Under the pieces are notes generated by a model. The model was not told where the DNA came from. It ran no database searches and saw only the letters and a program-made list of their open reading frames with translations. This document shows, piece by piece, positions 54,639 through 64,000 of a DNA stretch of 64,000 nucleotides. The first letter of the stretch is position 1; each line of letters opens with the position of its first letter. Made by a program: the position numbers and the translations under genes. Source of the stretch: Methylibium petroleiphilum PM1. Lineage in GTDB: Bacteria > Pseudomonadota > Gammaproteobacteria > Burkholderiales > Burkholderiaceae_C. The DNA is taken from NCBI RefSeq assembly GCF_000015725.1, contig NC_008825.1, forward strand, positions 1,612,001 to 1,676,000, given 5' to 3'.

Positions 54639-56387
54639 ATGATTCCCATCTCACGCCCTTCCGACCCCGCGAGTCCCCCCGCGGTGAGCGCCCGTCCGAC
54701 GGTCGTGGAGCCCCAGCGGCTCCCGTCCGGTACGGCCGTGGGCAGCTTCGTGCTGCAGAAGCTCCAGGTGCGCGACGAATTCGGCCTGCGTTACCTGGCC
54801 ACTGCCAGTGCGTCGGGCGGCGAAGTCACGATCGAGGAGTTCGCGCCGGCCGGTATCTCGCTGCGCGACACGACCGGGCTGCTGCGGCCCCGTTCGCCGG
54901 CCCATGCGGCCTTGTGGGAGGAGGGCCTGCAGGCCTTCCTGCAGGAGTCGGAACTGCTCGCCAAGCCCCTGCATCCCGCGCTGATGCGCATCGGCGCGGT
55001 GTGGCAGATGCGCGGCACCGCCTACCGGCTGTGGCCGCGCGTCGACGGGCGCACGCTCGCCGAGGTCTGCGCCGCGATGACCGAGGCGCCGAGCGAGGAC
55101 TGGCTGCGTCGGATGATCGGGCCGGTGCTCGATGCACTGGAGAGCCTGCACGAGGCCGGATGGGTGCACGGCAATGTCCGACCCGGGCAGATCCTGGTGC
55201 AGCCGGATGGCACGCCGATGTTGCTGGACACCGCTGCGGTCCGGACAACGATCGGTGCGCGCCTGCCGCAGCACCCTGCCTGGCCGGAGCCCGGCTTCCG
55301 GCCCCCCGAGCTGGCCGAGCCACCGAGCGAGCACGCGCCGGGACCCTGGTCCGATCTGTACTCGCTGGCCGCCGTGGTGCAGTTCTGCATGAACGCGCCG
55401 CGACTGGGCGATGGTGCCGCCACGCAAGCTGGCAGCGCACCGGCAGTTGGGCGCTATGCGCACGGCTTCGTGTCGGTGCTCGAACGTTCGCTGGCCGCCG
55501 ATCCGCGTGAGCGGCCGCAGTCGGTAGCGGCCTTCCGTCGCCAACTGCAGGCGGCGGGTGGCGGCGTGGCCGCTGCGGCACGCGAGCCGGTGGTCGCGCC
55601 GGAGCGTCGGGGGTTGGCGCTGTCGGACATCCCGGTACTGAAGACGCCGTTCCCGGAGCGCGAGGTGCTGTGGTCGGTGTCGGGGCCGGCGGAGCTCGGT
55701 CGCGACAGCCGGCCGCAGCCGCTGCCCAGCCTGCGCTCCGACCCCATGCTGCACGGCGCCCCGCGGTCGGCCCGACCCGCACCGCCACCCCCACCGCGCC
55801 CGCGCCGCTGGCCCTGGGCGGTGGCCGGCGTACTGGGGACGCTGCTGGTCGCCGGACTGGTCACCTACCAGCTCACCGGTGATACGAGTTCCCGGCTCGC
55901 GAGCATGATGCCGTTCCAGGCAGCGTCGCCGTCGGCGGAACAGGCCTTGCTGCAACGCGACCCTTCCGCGGCTGGCACGGCGGAGCCGGCCGCCTCCGAG
56001 CCGGCGCCGGCCGCGCAGGCGGCCAGCAGGCCCGTCACGCCGCTGCAGGCGGTGAACGTCCAAACCGGTCGCGGTGTTGTCACGGCGGCCCCCTCCGCCT
56101 CAGCGGCGACGGGGGGGGCCCGGGCGGCTGTGGCGGCGGCGGCGACGGTGCGGCCGGAGCGCGCGGCCTCCGCGCCTTCCACCGTCAGTGCGGTGCCGCC
56201 ATCACAACAGGCGCAGGCCGCCGAGCCGGTGCGCCGCGAAGCCGTGCCCGGCACGCCGGCCGAGGCCTGTGCGCCGCGGACCAATTTCTCGCTCTATCGC
56301 TGCATGCAGGTGCAGTGCGAGCAGAGCCGCTTCTACGCGCACGCGCAGTGCGTTCGGCTGCGCCAGAACGACGAACTGCCGAGCTGA
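54639..56387 (+). CDS. Membrane-anchored protein-kinase-like protein, probable pseudokinase
   Basis: A 582-residue protein. Residues 35-310 follow the outline of a Hanks-type Ser/Thr kinase, but the key residues are gone: the glycine loop is absent, the VAxK lysine is E66 (VTIEEF), HRD is HGN (177-179, VHGNVRPGQIL), and DFG reads LLDTAA with only D197 kept. The C-lobe outline (WSDLYSLAAVV, then ERSLAADPRERPQSV) is intact. A proline/arginine-rich linker leads to one transmembrane helix (about 391-413), then an Ala/Pro/Ser-rich stretch and a small C-terminal domain with four cysteines, presumably periplasmic. No relation to molybdenum cofactor synthesis is evident, although it separates moaD from moaE. 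Confidence 0.85.
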   Translation: MIPISRPSDPASPPAVSARPTVVEPQRLPSGTAVGSFVLQKLQVRDEFGLRYLATASASGGEVTIEEFAPAGISLRDTTGLLRPRSPAHAALWEEGLQAFLQESELLAKPLHPALMRIGAVWQMRGTAYRLWPRVDGRTLAEVCAAMTEAPSEDWLRRMIGPVLDALESLHEAGWVHGNVRPGQILVQPDGTPMLLDTAAVRTTIGARLPQHPAWPEPGFRPPELAEPPSEHAPGPWSDLYSLAAVVQFCMNAPRLGDGAATQAGSAPAVGRYAHGFVSVLERSLAADPRERPQSVAAFRRQLQAAGGGVAAAAREPVVAPERRGLALSDIPVLKTPFPEREVLWSVSGPAELGRDSRPQPLPSLRSDPMLHGAPRSARPAPPPPPRPRRWPWAVAGVLGTLLVAGLVTYQLTGDTSSRLASMMPFQAASPSAEQALLQRDPSAAGTAEPAASEPAPAAQAASRPVTPLQAVNVQTGRGVVTAAPSASAATGGARAAVAAAATVRPERAASAPSTVSAVPPSQQAQAAEPVRREAVPGTPAEACAPRTNFSLYRCMQVQCEQSRFYAHAQCVRLRQNDELPS

Positions 56388-56443
56388 ACGCTCATGGGCC
56401 GCGCACTCGGCCAGAGGACAGGGCGGTGCGAGAATCCTGTGCC

Positions 56444-56923
56444 ATGAAGACCGGCCGCGTGACCATCCAGACGGAGGACTTTGATCTGTCCTCCGAAGTG
56501 GCCGCGTTGCGCGCCCATCAGCGCGGCGTCGGTGCAGTCGCCAGCTTCGTCGGCACCGTCCGCGACCGCAACGACGGTGACGAAGTCAGCCGCATGGAGC
56601 TCGAGCACTACCCCGGCATGACCGAGCGGGCGATCGAGGCCATGATCGACGCAGCCTTCGCGCGCTTCGACCTGCTGGGCGCCCGCGTCATCCATCGCAT
56701 CGGCCCGCTCGAGGTGGGCGAACAGATCGTGCTGGTGGTGGTCAGTTCCGCGCACCGCGGCCAGGCCTTCCAGGCCTGCGAGTTCCTGATGGACTACCTG
56801 AAGACCCAGGCACCGTTCTGGAAGAAGGAACAGACTCCGCAGGGCGCCCGCTGGGTCGATGCCCGCGTTGCCGACGACGACGCCCTCCGACGCTGGGGCA
56901 TCGCAGCGAGCGGCAACGCGTGA
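56444..56923 (+). CDS. moaE: Molybdopterin synthase catalytic subunit MoaE
   Basis: A 159-residue protein with the MoaE marks VGAVASFVGTVRDRNDG, the LEHYPGMTERAI stretch, HRIGPLEVGEQIVLV and the substrate lysines in PFWKKEQT. It converts precursor Z to molybdopterin with MoaD. A GAGAAT box ends eight bases before the ATG, hinting at its own promoter and little or no leader. Its stop overlaps the crcB GTG start. Confidence 0.96.
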   Translation: MKTGRVTIQTEDFDLSSEVAALRAHQRGVGAVASFVGTVRDRNDGDEVSRMELEHYPGMTERAIEAMIDAAFARFDLLGARVIHRIGPLEVGEQIVLVVVSSAHRGQAFQACEFLMDYLKTQAPFWKKEQTPQGARWVDARVADDDALRRWGIAASGNA

Positions 56924-57321
56924 GCGCCGCCGTGGCCACGCCGCTGTTGCAGGCGCTGTGCGTGGCGGCCGGCTCGGCGGTCGGCGCGTTGCTCCGCTGG
57001 CGTGTCGCGCTGTGGCTCAACCCGATGTGGAGCGGCTTTCCGCTGGGCACGCTGCTGATCAATGCTTCGGGCGGCCTCGTGATCGGCGCCGCCGCGGCCT
57101 GGCTGTCGCAGCGGCCCGATGACCTGCTGCGCCTGCTGCTGATGACCGGCCTGTGCGGCGGGTTCACCACCTTCTCAGCGTTCTCGCTCGAATCGCTGGT
57201 GCTGCTGCAGCGCGGTTCCTATGCCATGGCACTGGGGCACACGCTGGCGCATGTGCTGGGCTCGCTGGCCTGTGCCGCACTCGGCTGGGCGCTGGCGCAG
57301 GCCTGGCTCGCGGCCCGCTGA
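56920..57321 (+). CDS. crcB: Fluoride channel CrcB/Fluc
   Basis: A 133-residue four-helix membrane protein that exports fluoride as a dual-topology dimer. Signature stretches are GALLRWRVAL, the GTLLINASGG motif and GGFTTFSAFS with the paired phenylalanines of the pore. It begins with a GTG that overlaps the moaE stop (GTGA), so it has no leader of its own and no fluoride riboswitch. A GC hairpin without T tail overlaps its stop. Confidence 0.94.
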   Translation: MSAAVATPLLQALCVAAGSAVGALLRWRVALWLNPMWSGFPLGTLLINASGGLVIGAAAAWLSQRPDDLLRLLLMTGLCGGFTTFSAFSLESLVLLQRGSYAMALGHTLAHVLGSLACAALGWALAQAWLAAR

Positions 57322-57356
57322 GCGGGCCCGCTTGATGCAGGTCAAGCCGGCCCGTG

Positions 57357-57385
57357 CTTGAAAAGTCGCAGTGCCGGGCCCATCT
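57357..57385 (+). promoter_or_regulatory. Sigma-32 heat-shock promoter of clpB
   Basis: CTTGAAA (57357-57363) and GCCCATCT (57378-57385) are separated by 14 bases and fit the RpoH consensus CTTGAAA/CCCCATNT closely. The start would fall near 57391, giving a short leader with GGAGG before the clpB ATG at 57412. Confidence 0.88.
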
Positions 57386-57411
57386 TCGGTGCAATCCGGA
57401 GGAATTTCCCC

Positions 57412-60015
<2,604 letters not shown>

Positions 60016-60022
60016 GGCACAC

Positions 60023-60056
60023 CCCCACGCAGCCCGTCCCGGCGGGCCGCGTGGGG
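60023..60056. terminator. Hairpin between convergent clpB and the Roadblock-like gene
   Basis: Outer arms CCCCACGC/GCGTGGGG (60023-60030 with 60049-60056) with an inner GCCCG/CGGGC stem. No T run on either strand. It probably helps to end both transcripts. Confidence 0.5.
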
Positions 60057-60064
60057 CAGATGAC

Positions 60065-61375
60065 TCAGTTCCGCGGCTGTGCGGAGTTCGGCAACCGGGC
60101 CGCGAGCAGCAGCGCGTCGTCGAGCCGGCGCAGTTGCAGCACCATCAGGGCCAGCGAAACGTGCGGCTTGTCGAGCACGACGTGCAGCGCAGCACCCGGG
60201 TGCGCCGGCAGTGGACGCAGCAGCAGATGGTGTTGGCCGAGGGTGACCGACATGTCGGGCACTGCCGCACCCAGCCCGAGCGCGCGGCTGGCGCTCATCA
60301 TCGTGGCCAGCACGGAACTGCCGTGGCGCCCCAGCTCGTCGGGGCCGGGCCGTGCACCTGCGTGGCCGATCGGCTGGCCGGTCATGATGTCGAAGGCGCA
60401 GGCACTCACGACGCCGGTGAGCTGGCTCAGATCGTGAAGATAGCGTTCGAGCGGCTCGTCGTGCGCCGGTGAGGGCGCGCCGACCACCGGCATCGGCGTC
60501 GGCACCGATGCAGCCCGGGCGGCCACGGCATTGGCCGCCGTGGCGGCGGCAGCGGCCGTGGAGCCGGTGCCCAGCAGCGGCAGCGTGGCCACGTCCTGAC
60601 CGGGCTTGGTCTGGCGTTGCCAGGCATTCCACGCCAGGCAGAGTTGGCCCCACACGTCGGCCGGGCGGGTGACCTGGGCCGTGGGCGTGGCGTCCAGCGC
60701 GGTGGCCGCGCGGAACTTGGCCACCTCGGCCGGCAGTGCGGCGCCGGCGGTCAGCGGCAAGAAGAGCATGCGGCGGCAGATCCAGCCACCGCGCAGCACC
60801 GCCTCGCGCCAGGGTGCCAACGCCGTCGTCAGCGCATGGGCCGGCAGGTCGCCGACCATCATGATGCCCAGCCGCGCGCGGCCCAGCAGCACGCGTGCGA
60901 GGGTCTGGCGGGTGTGGGTGTCGGCATCGACCTCGGTGCTGTAGAGCCGTACGCTGCGGCCATTGGCGGCGGGGCAGTCGACGTACTCGATGGTGGCCAG
61001 CACGGTGCCGGCGCCGTTGCGCCGCACCACCAGCCGCTGCACGGCACGCTGGCTGGCCGCTGCGATGCCGCCCAGCAACTTGCGCGAGGCCGAGGTGCCC
61101 AGGTCGTGCACCGACACGAATTCCGGCTGCAGGTGGTCGAACTGCTGCGTCATCGCATCGGCCGGCTCGCAGGCGACGAACAACTCGCGCACGCCATTGC
61201 CGACCGCGCGACCGATGTCCTGCGCGTCGTCCGCCTGCTCCGCGGCGCCCGCCTGCCCATTGGGGAAGCGCGGCGAGATCTGGGTCAGCACGCGCGTCGA
61301 TTCCCAGTCGTGCGCGGCCGGCGGCGACGTCGGGGGGCGGCTGGATCGGCTGTGGGGATCGGAGGAAAAACTCAT
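60065..61375 (-). CDS. Two-part protein with probable C-terminal Roadblock/LC7-type domain, unknown function
   Basis: A 436-residue cytoplasmic protein. Residues about 40-245 form an unrecognised domain (contains FVSVHDLGTSASRKLLGG and LLGRARLGIMMVGDLPAHAL); an Ala-rich linker follows (about 275-310); the last 120 residues (from LERYLHDLSQLTGVVSACAF to the end) have the pattern of a Roadblock/LC7 domain, as in MglB-like GTPase-activating proteins: an opening helix, a GV-x-x-A-x-x-x-D strand, a later helix with ATMMSASRALG and strands around HHLLLRPLP. No GTPase gene lies beside it. GAGGAAAAACTC precedes the ATG on its strand. Confidence 0.6.
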   Translation of the reverse strand: MSFSSDPHSRSSRPPTSPPAAHDWESTRVLTQISPRFPNGQAGAAEQADDAQDIGRAVGNGVRELFVACEPADAMTQQFDHLQPEFVSVHDLGTSASRKLLGGIAAASQRAVQRLVVRRNGAGTVLATIEYVDCPAANGRSVRLYSTEVDADTHTRQTLARVLLGRARLGIMMVGDLPAHALTTALAPWREAVLRGGWICRRMLFLPLTAGAALPAEVAKFRAATALDATPTAQVTRPADVWGQLCLAWNAWQRQTKPGQDVATLPLLGTGSTAAAAATAANAVAARAASVPTPMPVVGAPSPAHDEPLERYLHDLSQLTGVVSACAFDIMTGQPIGHAGARPGPDELGRHGSSVLATMMSASRALGLGAAVPDMSVTLGQHHLLLRPLPAHPGAALHVVLDKPHVSLALMVLQLRRLDDALLLAARLPNSAQPRN

Positions 61376-61487
61376 GGACAACGCCAGGCTGGACGGCCAT
61401 CCGGAGCGAATGTCACCAAGTGTAATGCGCGCCCCGAGGTCGATCGGGTCGCACTTTCCGCCGGGTCGGTGCGACGGGGGGCGTCGA

Positions 61488-61493
61488 TAGAAT
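61488..61493 (+). promoter_or_regulatory. -10 box of nadB
   Basis: TAGAAT (five of six) ends nine bases before an in-frame ATG at 61503, so transcription would begin a few bases before that codon. A second ATG at 61545 would then have a leader of about 45 bases. No good -35 is present. Confidence 0.5.
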
Positions 61494-61502
61494 CCGGGCC
61501 AG

Positions 61503-63173
61503 ATGTCGCGCCGCTGCGGTGCGTCCGGTCCTGAAACTGCCGACATGCCGACCCGCCACGAAGCTGCATCCCCGTCTCCCGTGGTGATCATCGGCGCGGG
61601 TCTGGCCGGCTTGACGGTGGCACTGCAATTGGCCCCGAGACACCCCGTCGTGGTGCTCGCCAAGCGCAACCTCGACGAAGGCGCCACGGCCTGGGCGCAG
61701 GGCGGCATCGTCGGCGTGCTGGGCAGTGACGACAGCATCGAGAGCCATGTGCGCGACACGCAGGATGCGGGCGCCGGTCTGGTCGACGAACACACCGCGC
61801 GCTTCATCGCCCAGCACAGCGCCGAAGCGGTCGAGTGGCTGGTCGAGCGCGGCGTGCCGTTCTCGCCCGATCCCGAAGGCCCGCTCGGCCTGCATCTCAC
61901 CCGCGAGGGCGGGCATGCGGTGCGGCGCATCGCGCACGCCGCCGACGCGACCGGCAAGGCCATCCACGACGTGCTGCTCGATGAGGTGAGGCGCCATCCG
62001 AACATCACGCTGCGCGAACGCTGGATGGCGGTCGACCTGATCACCTCGCGGCATCTCAAGACCGACGGTTCGCCGCGCTGCTACGGCGTCTACGCGCTCG
62101 ACATCGACCGCCAGCGCGTCGAGACGCTGCCGGCCGCGGCGGTGGTGCTGGCGACCGGCGGCGCCGGCAAGGTCTACCGCTACACGACCAACCCCGACAC
62201 CTCCACCGGCGACGGCATCGCGATGGCCTACCGAGCCGGCTGCCGCGTCGGCAACATGGAGTTCGTGCAGTTCCACCCCACCTGCCTCTACCACCCGCAG
62301 GAGCGCAGCTTCCTGATCACCGAGGCGCTGCGAGGTGAAGGCGGGCAGCTCAAGCTGCCGGACGGCACACGCTTCATGGCGGCCCACGACGAGCGGCTCG
62401 AACTCGCGCCACGCGACGTGGTGGCCCGTGCGATCGACTTCGAGATGAAGAAGCACGGCCTCGACCACGTGTGGCTCGACGCCACGCACCTCGGCGAGGC
62501 CTTCCTGAAGTCGCACTTCCCGACCATCTTCGCGCGCTGCCTTGCGCTCGGCATCGACATCTCCAGACAGCCGATCCCGGTGGTGCCGGCCGCGCACTAC
62601 ACCTGCGGTGGGGTGGTCACCGATCTCGACGGCCGCAGCGACCTGCCGGGGCTGTATGCGGTGGGCGAGACCACCTACACCGGCCTGCACGGCGCCAACC
62701 GGCTGGCCAGCAACTCGCTGCTCGAATGCGTGGTGCTGGGCAAGACCTGCGCCGAGCACATCCTCTCGCAGCACGAGAGTGGGCTCCCCGTCCTGCCGGC
62801 CTGGGACGAAAGCCAGGTCGAGAACGCCGACGAGCAGGTCGTCATCTCGCACAACTGGGACGAACTGCGCCTGCTGATGTGGAACTACGTCGGCATCGTG
62901 CGCACCACCAAGCGGCTGGAGCGGGCGCTGCATCGCATCAAGCTGCTGCGCAGCGAGATCGACGACTACTACGCCAACTTCCGCGTCACGCGCGACCTGC
63001 TGGAACTGCGCAACCTCGTTGATTGCGCCGAGCTCATCGTGCGGTCCGCGCTCAGCCGCCACGAAAGCCGCGGGCTGCACTACAGCCGCGATTTCCCGCA
63101 GACGCTGCCGGTCAGCTTCCCGACCATCCTGACGCGCAAGCCCAAGCGCAAGGCCGCGCCCTGGGCGGCCTGA
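61503..63173 (+). CDS. nadB: L-aspartate oxidase
   Basis: A 556-residue flavoenzyme (542 if begun at the ATG at 61545) that oxidises aspartate to iminoaspartate for NAD synthesis. FAD-binding [11 protein letters not shown] follows the start; [21 protein letters not shown], the catalytic HYTCGGV stretch and [15 protein letters not shown] are all present, and the helical C-terminal domain is complete. The residues before position 15 are not conserved. nadC lies downstream on the other strand; nadA is not in the window. Confidence 0.96.
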   Translation: MSRRCGASGPETADMPTRHEAASPSPVVIIGAGLAGLTVALQLAPRHPVVVLAKRNLDEGATAWAQGGIVGVLGSDDSIESHVRDTQDAGAGLVDEHTARFIAQHSAEAVEWLVERGVPFSPDPEGPLGLHLTREGGHAVRRIAHAADATGKAIHDVLLDEVRRHPNITLRERWMAVDLITSRHLKTDGSPRCYGVYALDIDRQRVETLPAAAVVLATGGAGKVYRYTTNPDTSTGDGIAMAYRAGCRVGNMEFVQFHPTCLYHPQERSFLITEALRGEGGQLKLPDGTRFMAAHDERLELAPRDVVARAIDFEMKKHGLDHVWLDATHLGEAFLKSHFPTIFARCLALGIDISRQPIPVVPAAHYTCGGVVTDLDGRSDLPGLYAVGETTYTGLHGANRLASNSLLECVVLGKTCAEHILSQHESGLPVLPAWDESQVENADEQVVISHNWDELRLLMWNYVGIVRTTKRLERALHRIKLLRSEIDDYYANFRVTRDLLELRNLVDCAELIVRSALSRHESRGLHYSRDFPQTLPVSFPTILTRKPKRKAAPWAA

Positions 63174-63192
63174 GCCGCGTTCGGCCCGGGCT

Positions 63193-63477
63193 TCAGGCGC
63201 GCGCCCGCATCGCGGTGCGCGCCTGGACGAACTCGAACGCGAAGCCGACCGCGCTGGCCACCAGTCGCTCGGCCATCAGACGCTCCTTCTCGCTCTGGTA
63301 GAAGACCAGATCCACCTCGTGGCGGATGTAGCGCGCGGGCAGCCGGTTCAGCGCCACGCAGGCCACGTCGGGCAGCAGGTCGTCGCTGATCAGCGGATAG
63401 TGGTCGCGCCATGTGCGCACGGCGTCGAACACCGCGCGTTCCTGGTAGTTGCGGATGCCCGCGAATTCGGAGCTCAT
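63193..63477 (-). CDS. ComFB-family protein (late competence protein-like)
   Basis: A 94-residue protein starting MSSEFAGIRNYQERAVFDAV, with the family's DVACVALNRLPARYIRHEVD and FYQSEKER stretches. The conserved cysteine pair of some relatives is reduced to one cysteine here. ComFB-family proteins have been described as receptors of cyclic dinucleotides in other bacteria. GACAAT ends seven bases before the ATG; a GTG five codons upstream is an alternative start. It is convergent with nadB and lies between nadB and nadC. Confidence 0.8.
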   Translation of the reverse strand: MSSEFAGIRNYQERAVFDAVRTWRDHYPLISDDLLPDVACVALNRLPARYIRHEVDLVFYQSEKERLMAERLVASAVGFAFEFVQARTAMRARA

Positions 63478-63562
63478 GCGGTCGATTGTCACGAGCGTGC
63501 AGCGCCGGCAAATGCCGAATTGCGCGGCAGAGCGCCCGCTTTTCGCCCGGCGAGGCCGGTGC

Positions 63563-64000
63563 TCAGGCGTCGCCGAGCACGCGCATCGAGTAATCGGTCG
63601 CCGTGACGTCCTTGGTCAACCGGCCGATCGAGATGCGGTCCACGCCGGTCGCGGCGATGTCGCGCACCTGGTCCAGCGCGACACCGCCCGACACCTCCAG
63701 CAGCGCGCGGCCCGCGTTCACCGCCACTGCCTCGCGCATCTGCGGCAGGTCGAAGTTGTCGAGCAACACGCTCACCGCGCCGTGGTCCAGCGCCTCGCGC
63801 AGTTGCGCGAGGGTCTCCACCTCGATCTGGATGTCGACGCCCGCATCCAGCTCGCGCGCCGCCGCCAGCACCTGCGCAATGCCGCCGGCCGCTGCGATGT
63901 GGTTCTCCTTGATCAGGATGCCGTGCCACAGCGCCAGCCGCTGGTTCTGGCCGCCGCCGGTGCGCACCGCGTACTTCTGCGCCTGGCGCAGGCCGGGCAG
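63563..64000 (-). CDS. nadC: Nicotinate-nucleotide pyrophosphorylase, C-terminal half (partial)
   Basis: The last 145 codons of nadC; the start lies beyond the right edge. The C-terminal alpha/beta barrel is visible: KYAVRTGGGQNQRLAL, then GILIKENHIAAAGG, IEVETLAQLREAL, VLLDNFDLPQMREAV, LEVSGGV and DRISIGRLTKDV. The enzyme makes nicotinate mononucleotide from quinolinate. With nadB nearby it forms part of the de novo NAD pathway. Confidence 0.96.
   Translation of the reverse strand: MPGLRQAQKYAVRTGGGQNQRLALWHGILIKENHIAAAGGIAQVLAAARELDAGVDIQIEVETLAQLREALDHGAVSVLLDNFDLPQMREAVAVNAGRALLEVSGGVALDQVRDIAATGVDRISIGRLTKDVTATDYSMRVLGDA

Noticed and set aside
56900-56935. A fluoride riboswitch before crcB
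   Set aside because: crcB starts inside the moaE stop codon and there is no leader; no crcB-motif sequence is present.
57312-57328. A terminator overlapping the crcB stop (GGCCCGC-TGA-GCGGGCC)
   Set aside because: The loop is only three bases and no T run follows; not supported as a terminator.

Overview
This is a GC-rich chromosomal window from a betaproteobacterium of the order Burkholderiales. The family contents best fit the Rubrivivax/Methylibium/Leptothrix-like group, but that placement is inferred from gene content only. Supporting marks are the rpsF-priB-rpsR-rplI-dnaB order, a phasin gene, an APS-reductase-type sulfate operon with a DUF934 gene, the SOS cassette imuA-imuB-dnaE2, and VC_2705-type symporter pairs. 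There are no phage genes, insertion sequences, CRISPR arrays, tRNAs or rRNAs. Genes are densely packed and many neighbours overlap by ATGA, TGATG or GTGA.

Region 1-8.8 kb (all minus strand): the first codons of an exported protein behind a TPP riboswitch; then ferredoxin-NADP reductase, ferredoxin FdxA, and a long sulfate-assimilation operon read from 8707 down to about 1867 (TSUP permease, cysI, DUF934, cysH, cysD, cysN, SUMT). Region 8.8-15.6 kb: patatin-like lipoprotein, phasin with a strong promoter, then a plus-strand row of HDAC-family deacetylase, thioesterase, OCD-family reductase, NhaD-like antiporter and 2-hydroxyacid dehydrogenase. Region 15.7-21.3 kb: TonB-dependent receptor with a b561-type cytochrome, RmuC and an MFS carrier. 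Region 21.3-27.1 kb (minus): the ligase-associated DNA repair cassette exonuclease-ligase-helicase-PdeM. Region 27.1-30.6 kb: divergent ppsR and ppsA. Region 30.7-34.2 kb: small membrane protein, TPR protein, and a two-subunit Na+/solute symporter whose large subunit carries an EF-hand-like loop.

Region 34.2-38.1 kb: ribosomal protein/primosome/helicase operon, followed by two tiny proteins behind a near-consensus promoter with two palindromes. Region 38.1-43.7 kb (minus): imuA-imuB-dnaE2 behind a near-perfect LexA box. Region 43.8-48.3 kb: ABM monooxygenase-like protein, thiolase, PhoH-family protein, Bcp peroxiredoxin and a Mth938-like protein. Region 48.4-57.3 kb (plus): alaA, hom, thrC, mobB, moeA, moaD, a membrane-anchored pseudokinase, moaE, crcB. 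Region 57.3-64 kb: clpB behind a sigma-32 promoter, a putative Roadblock/LC7-type protein, nadB, a ComFB-family protein and the 3' part of nadC.

The points most worth following are the pseudokinase between moaD and moaE, the EF-hand loop in the symporter, the self-contained small-protein pair after dnaB, a recurring -10-like element only 7-10 bases before the start codon of several unrelated genes (suggesting leaderless mRNAs), and the Roadblock-like and ComFB-like proteins around nadB.
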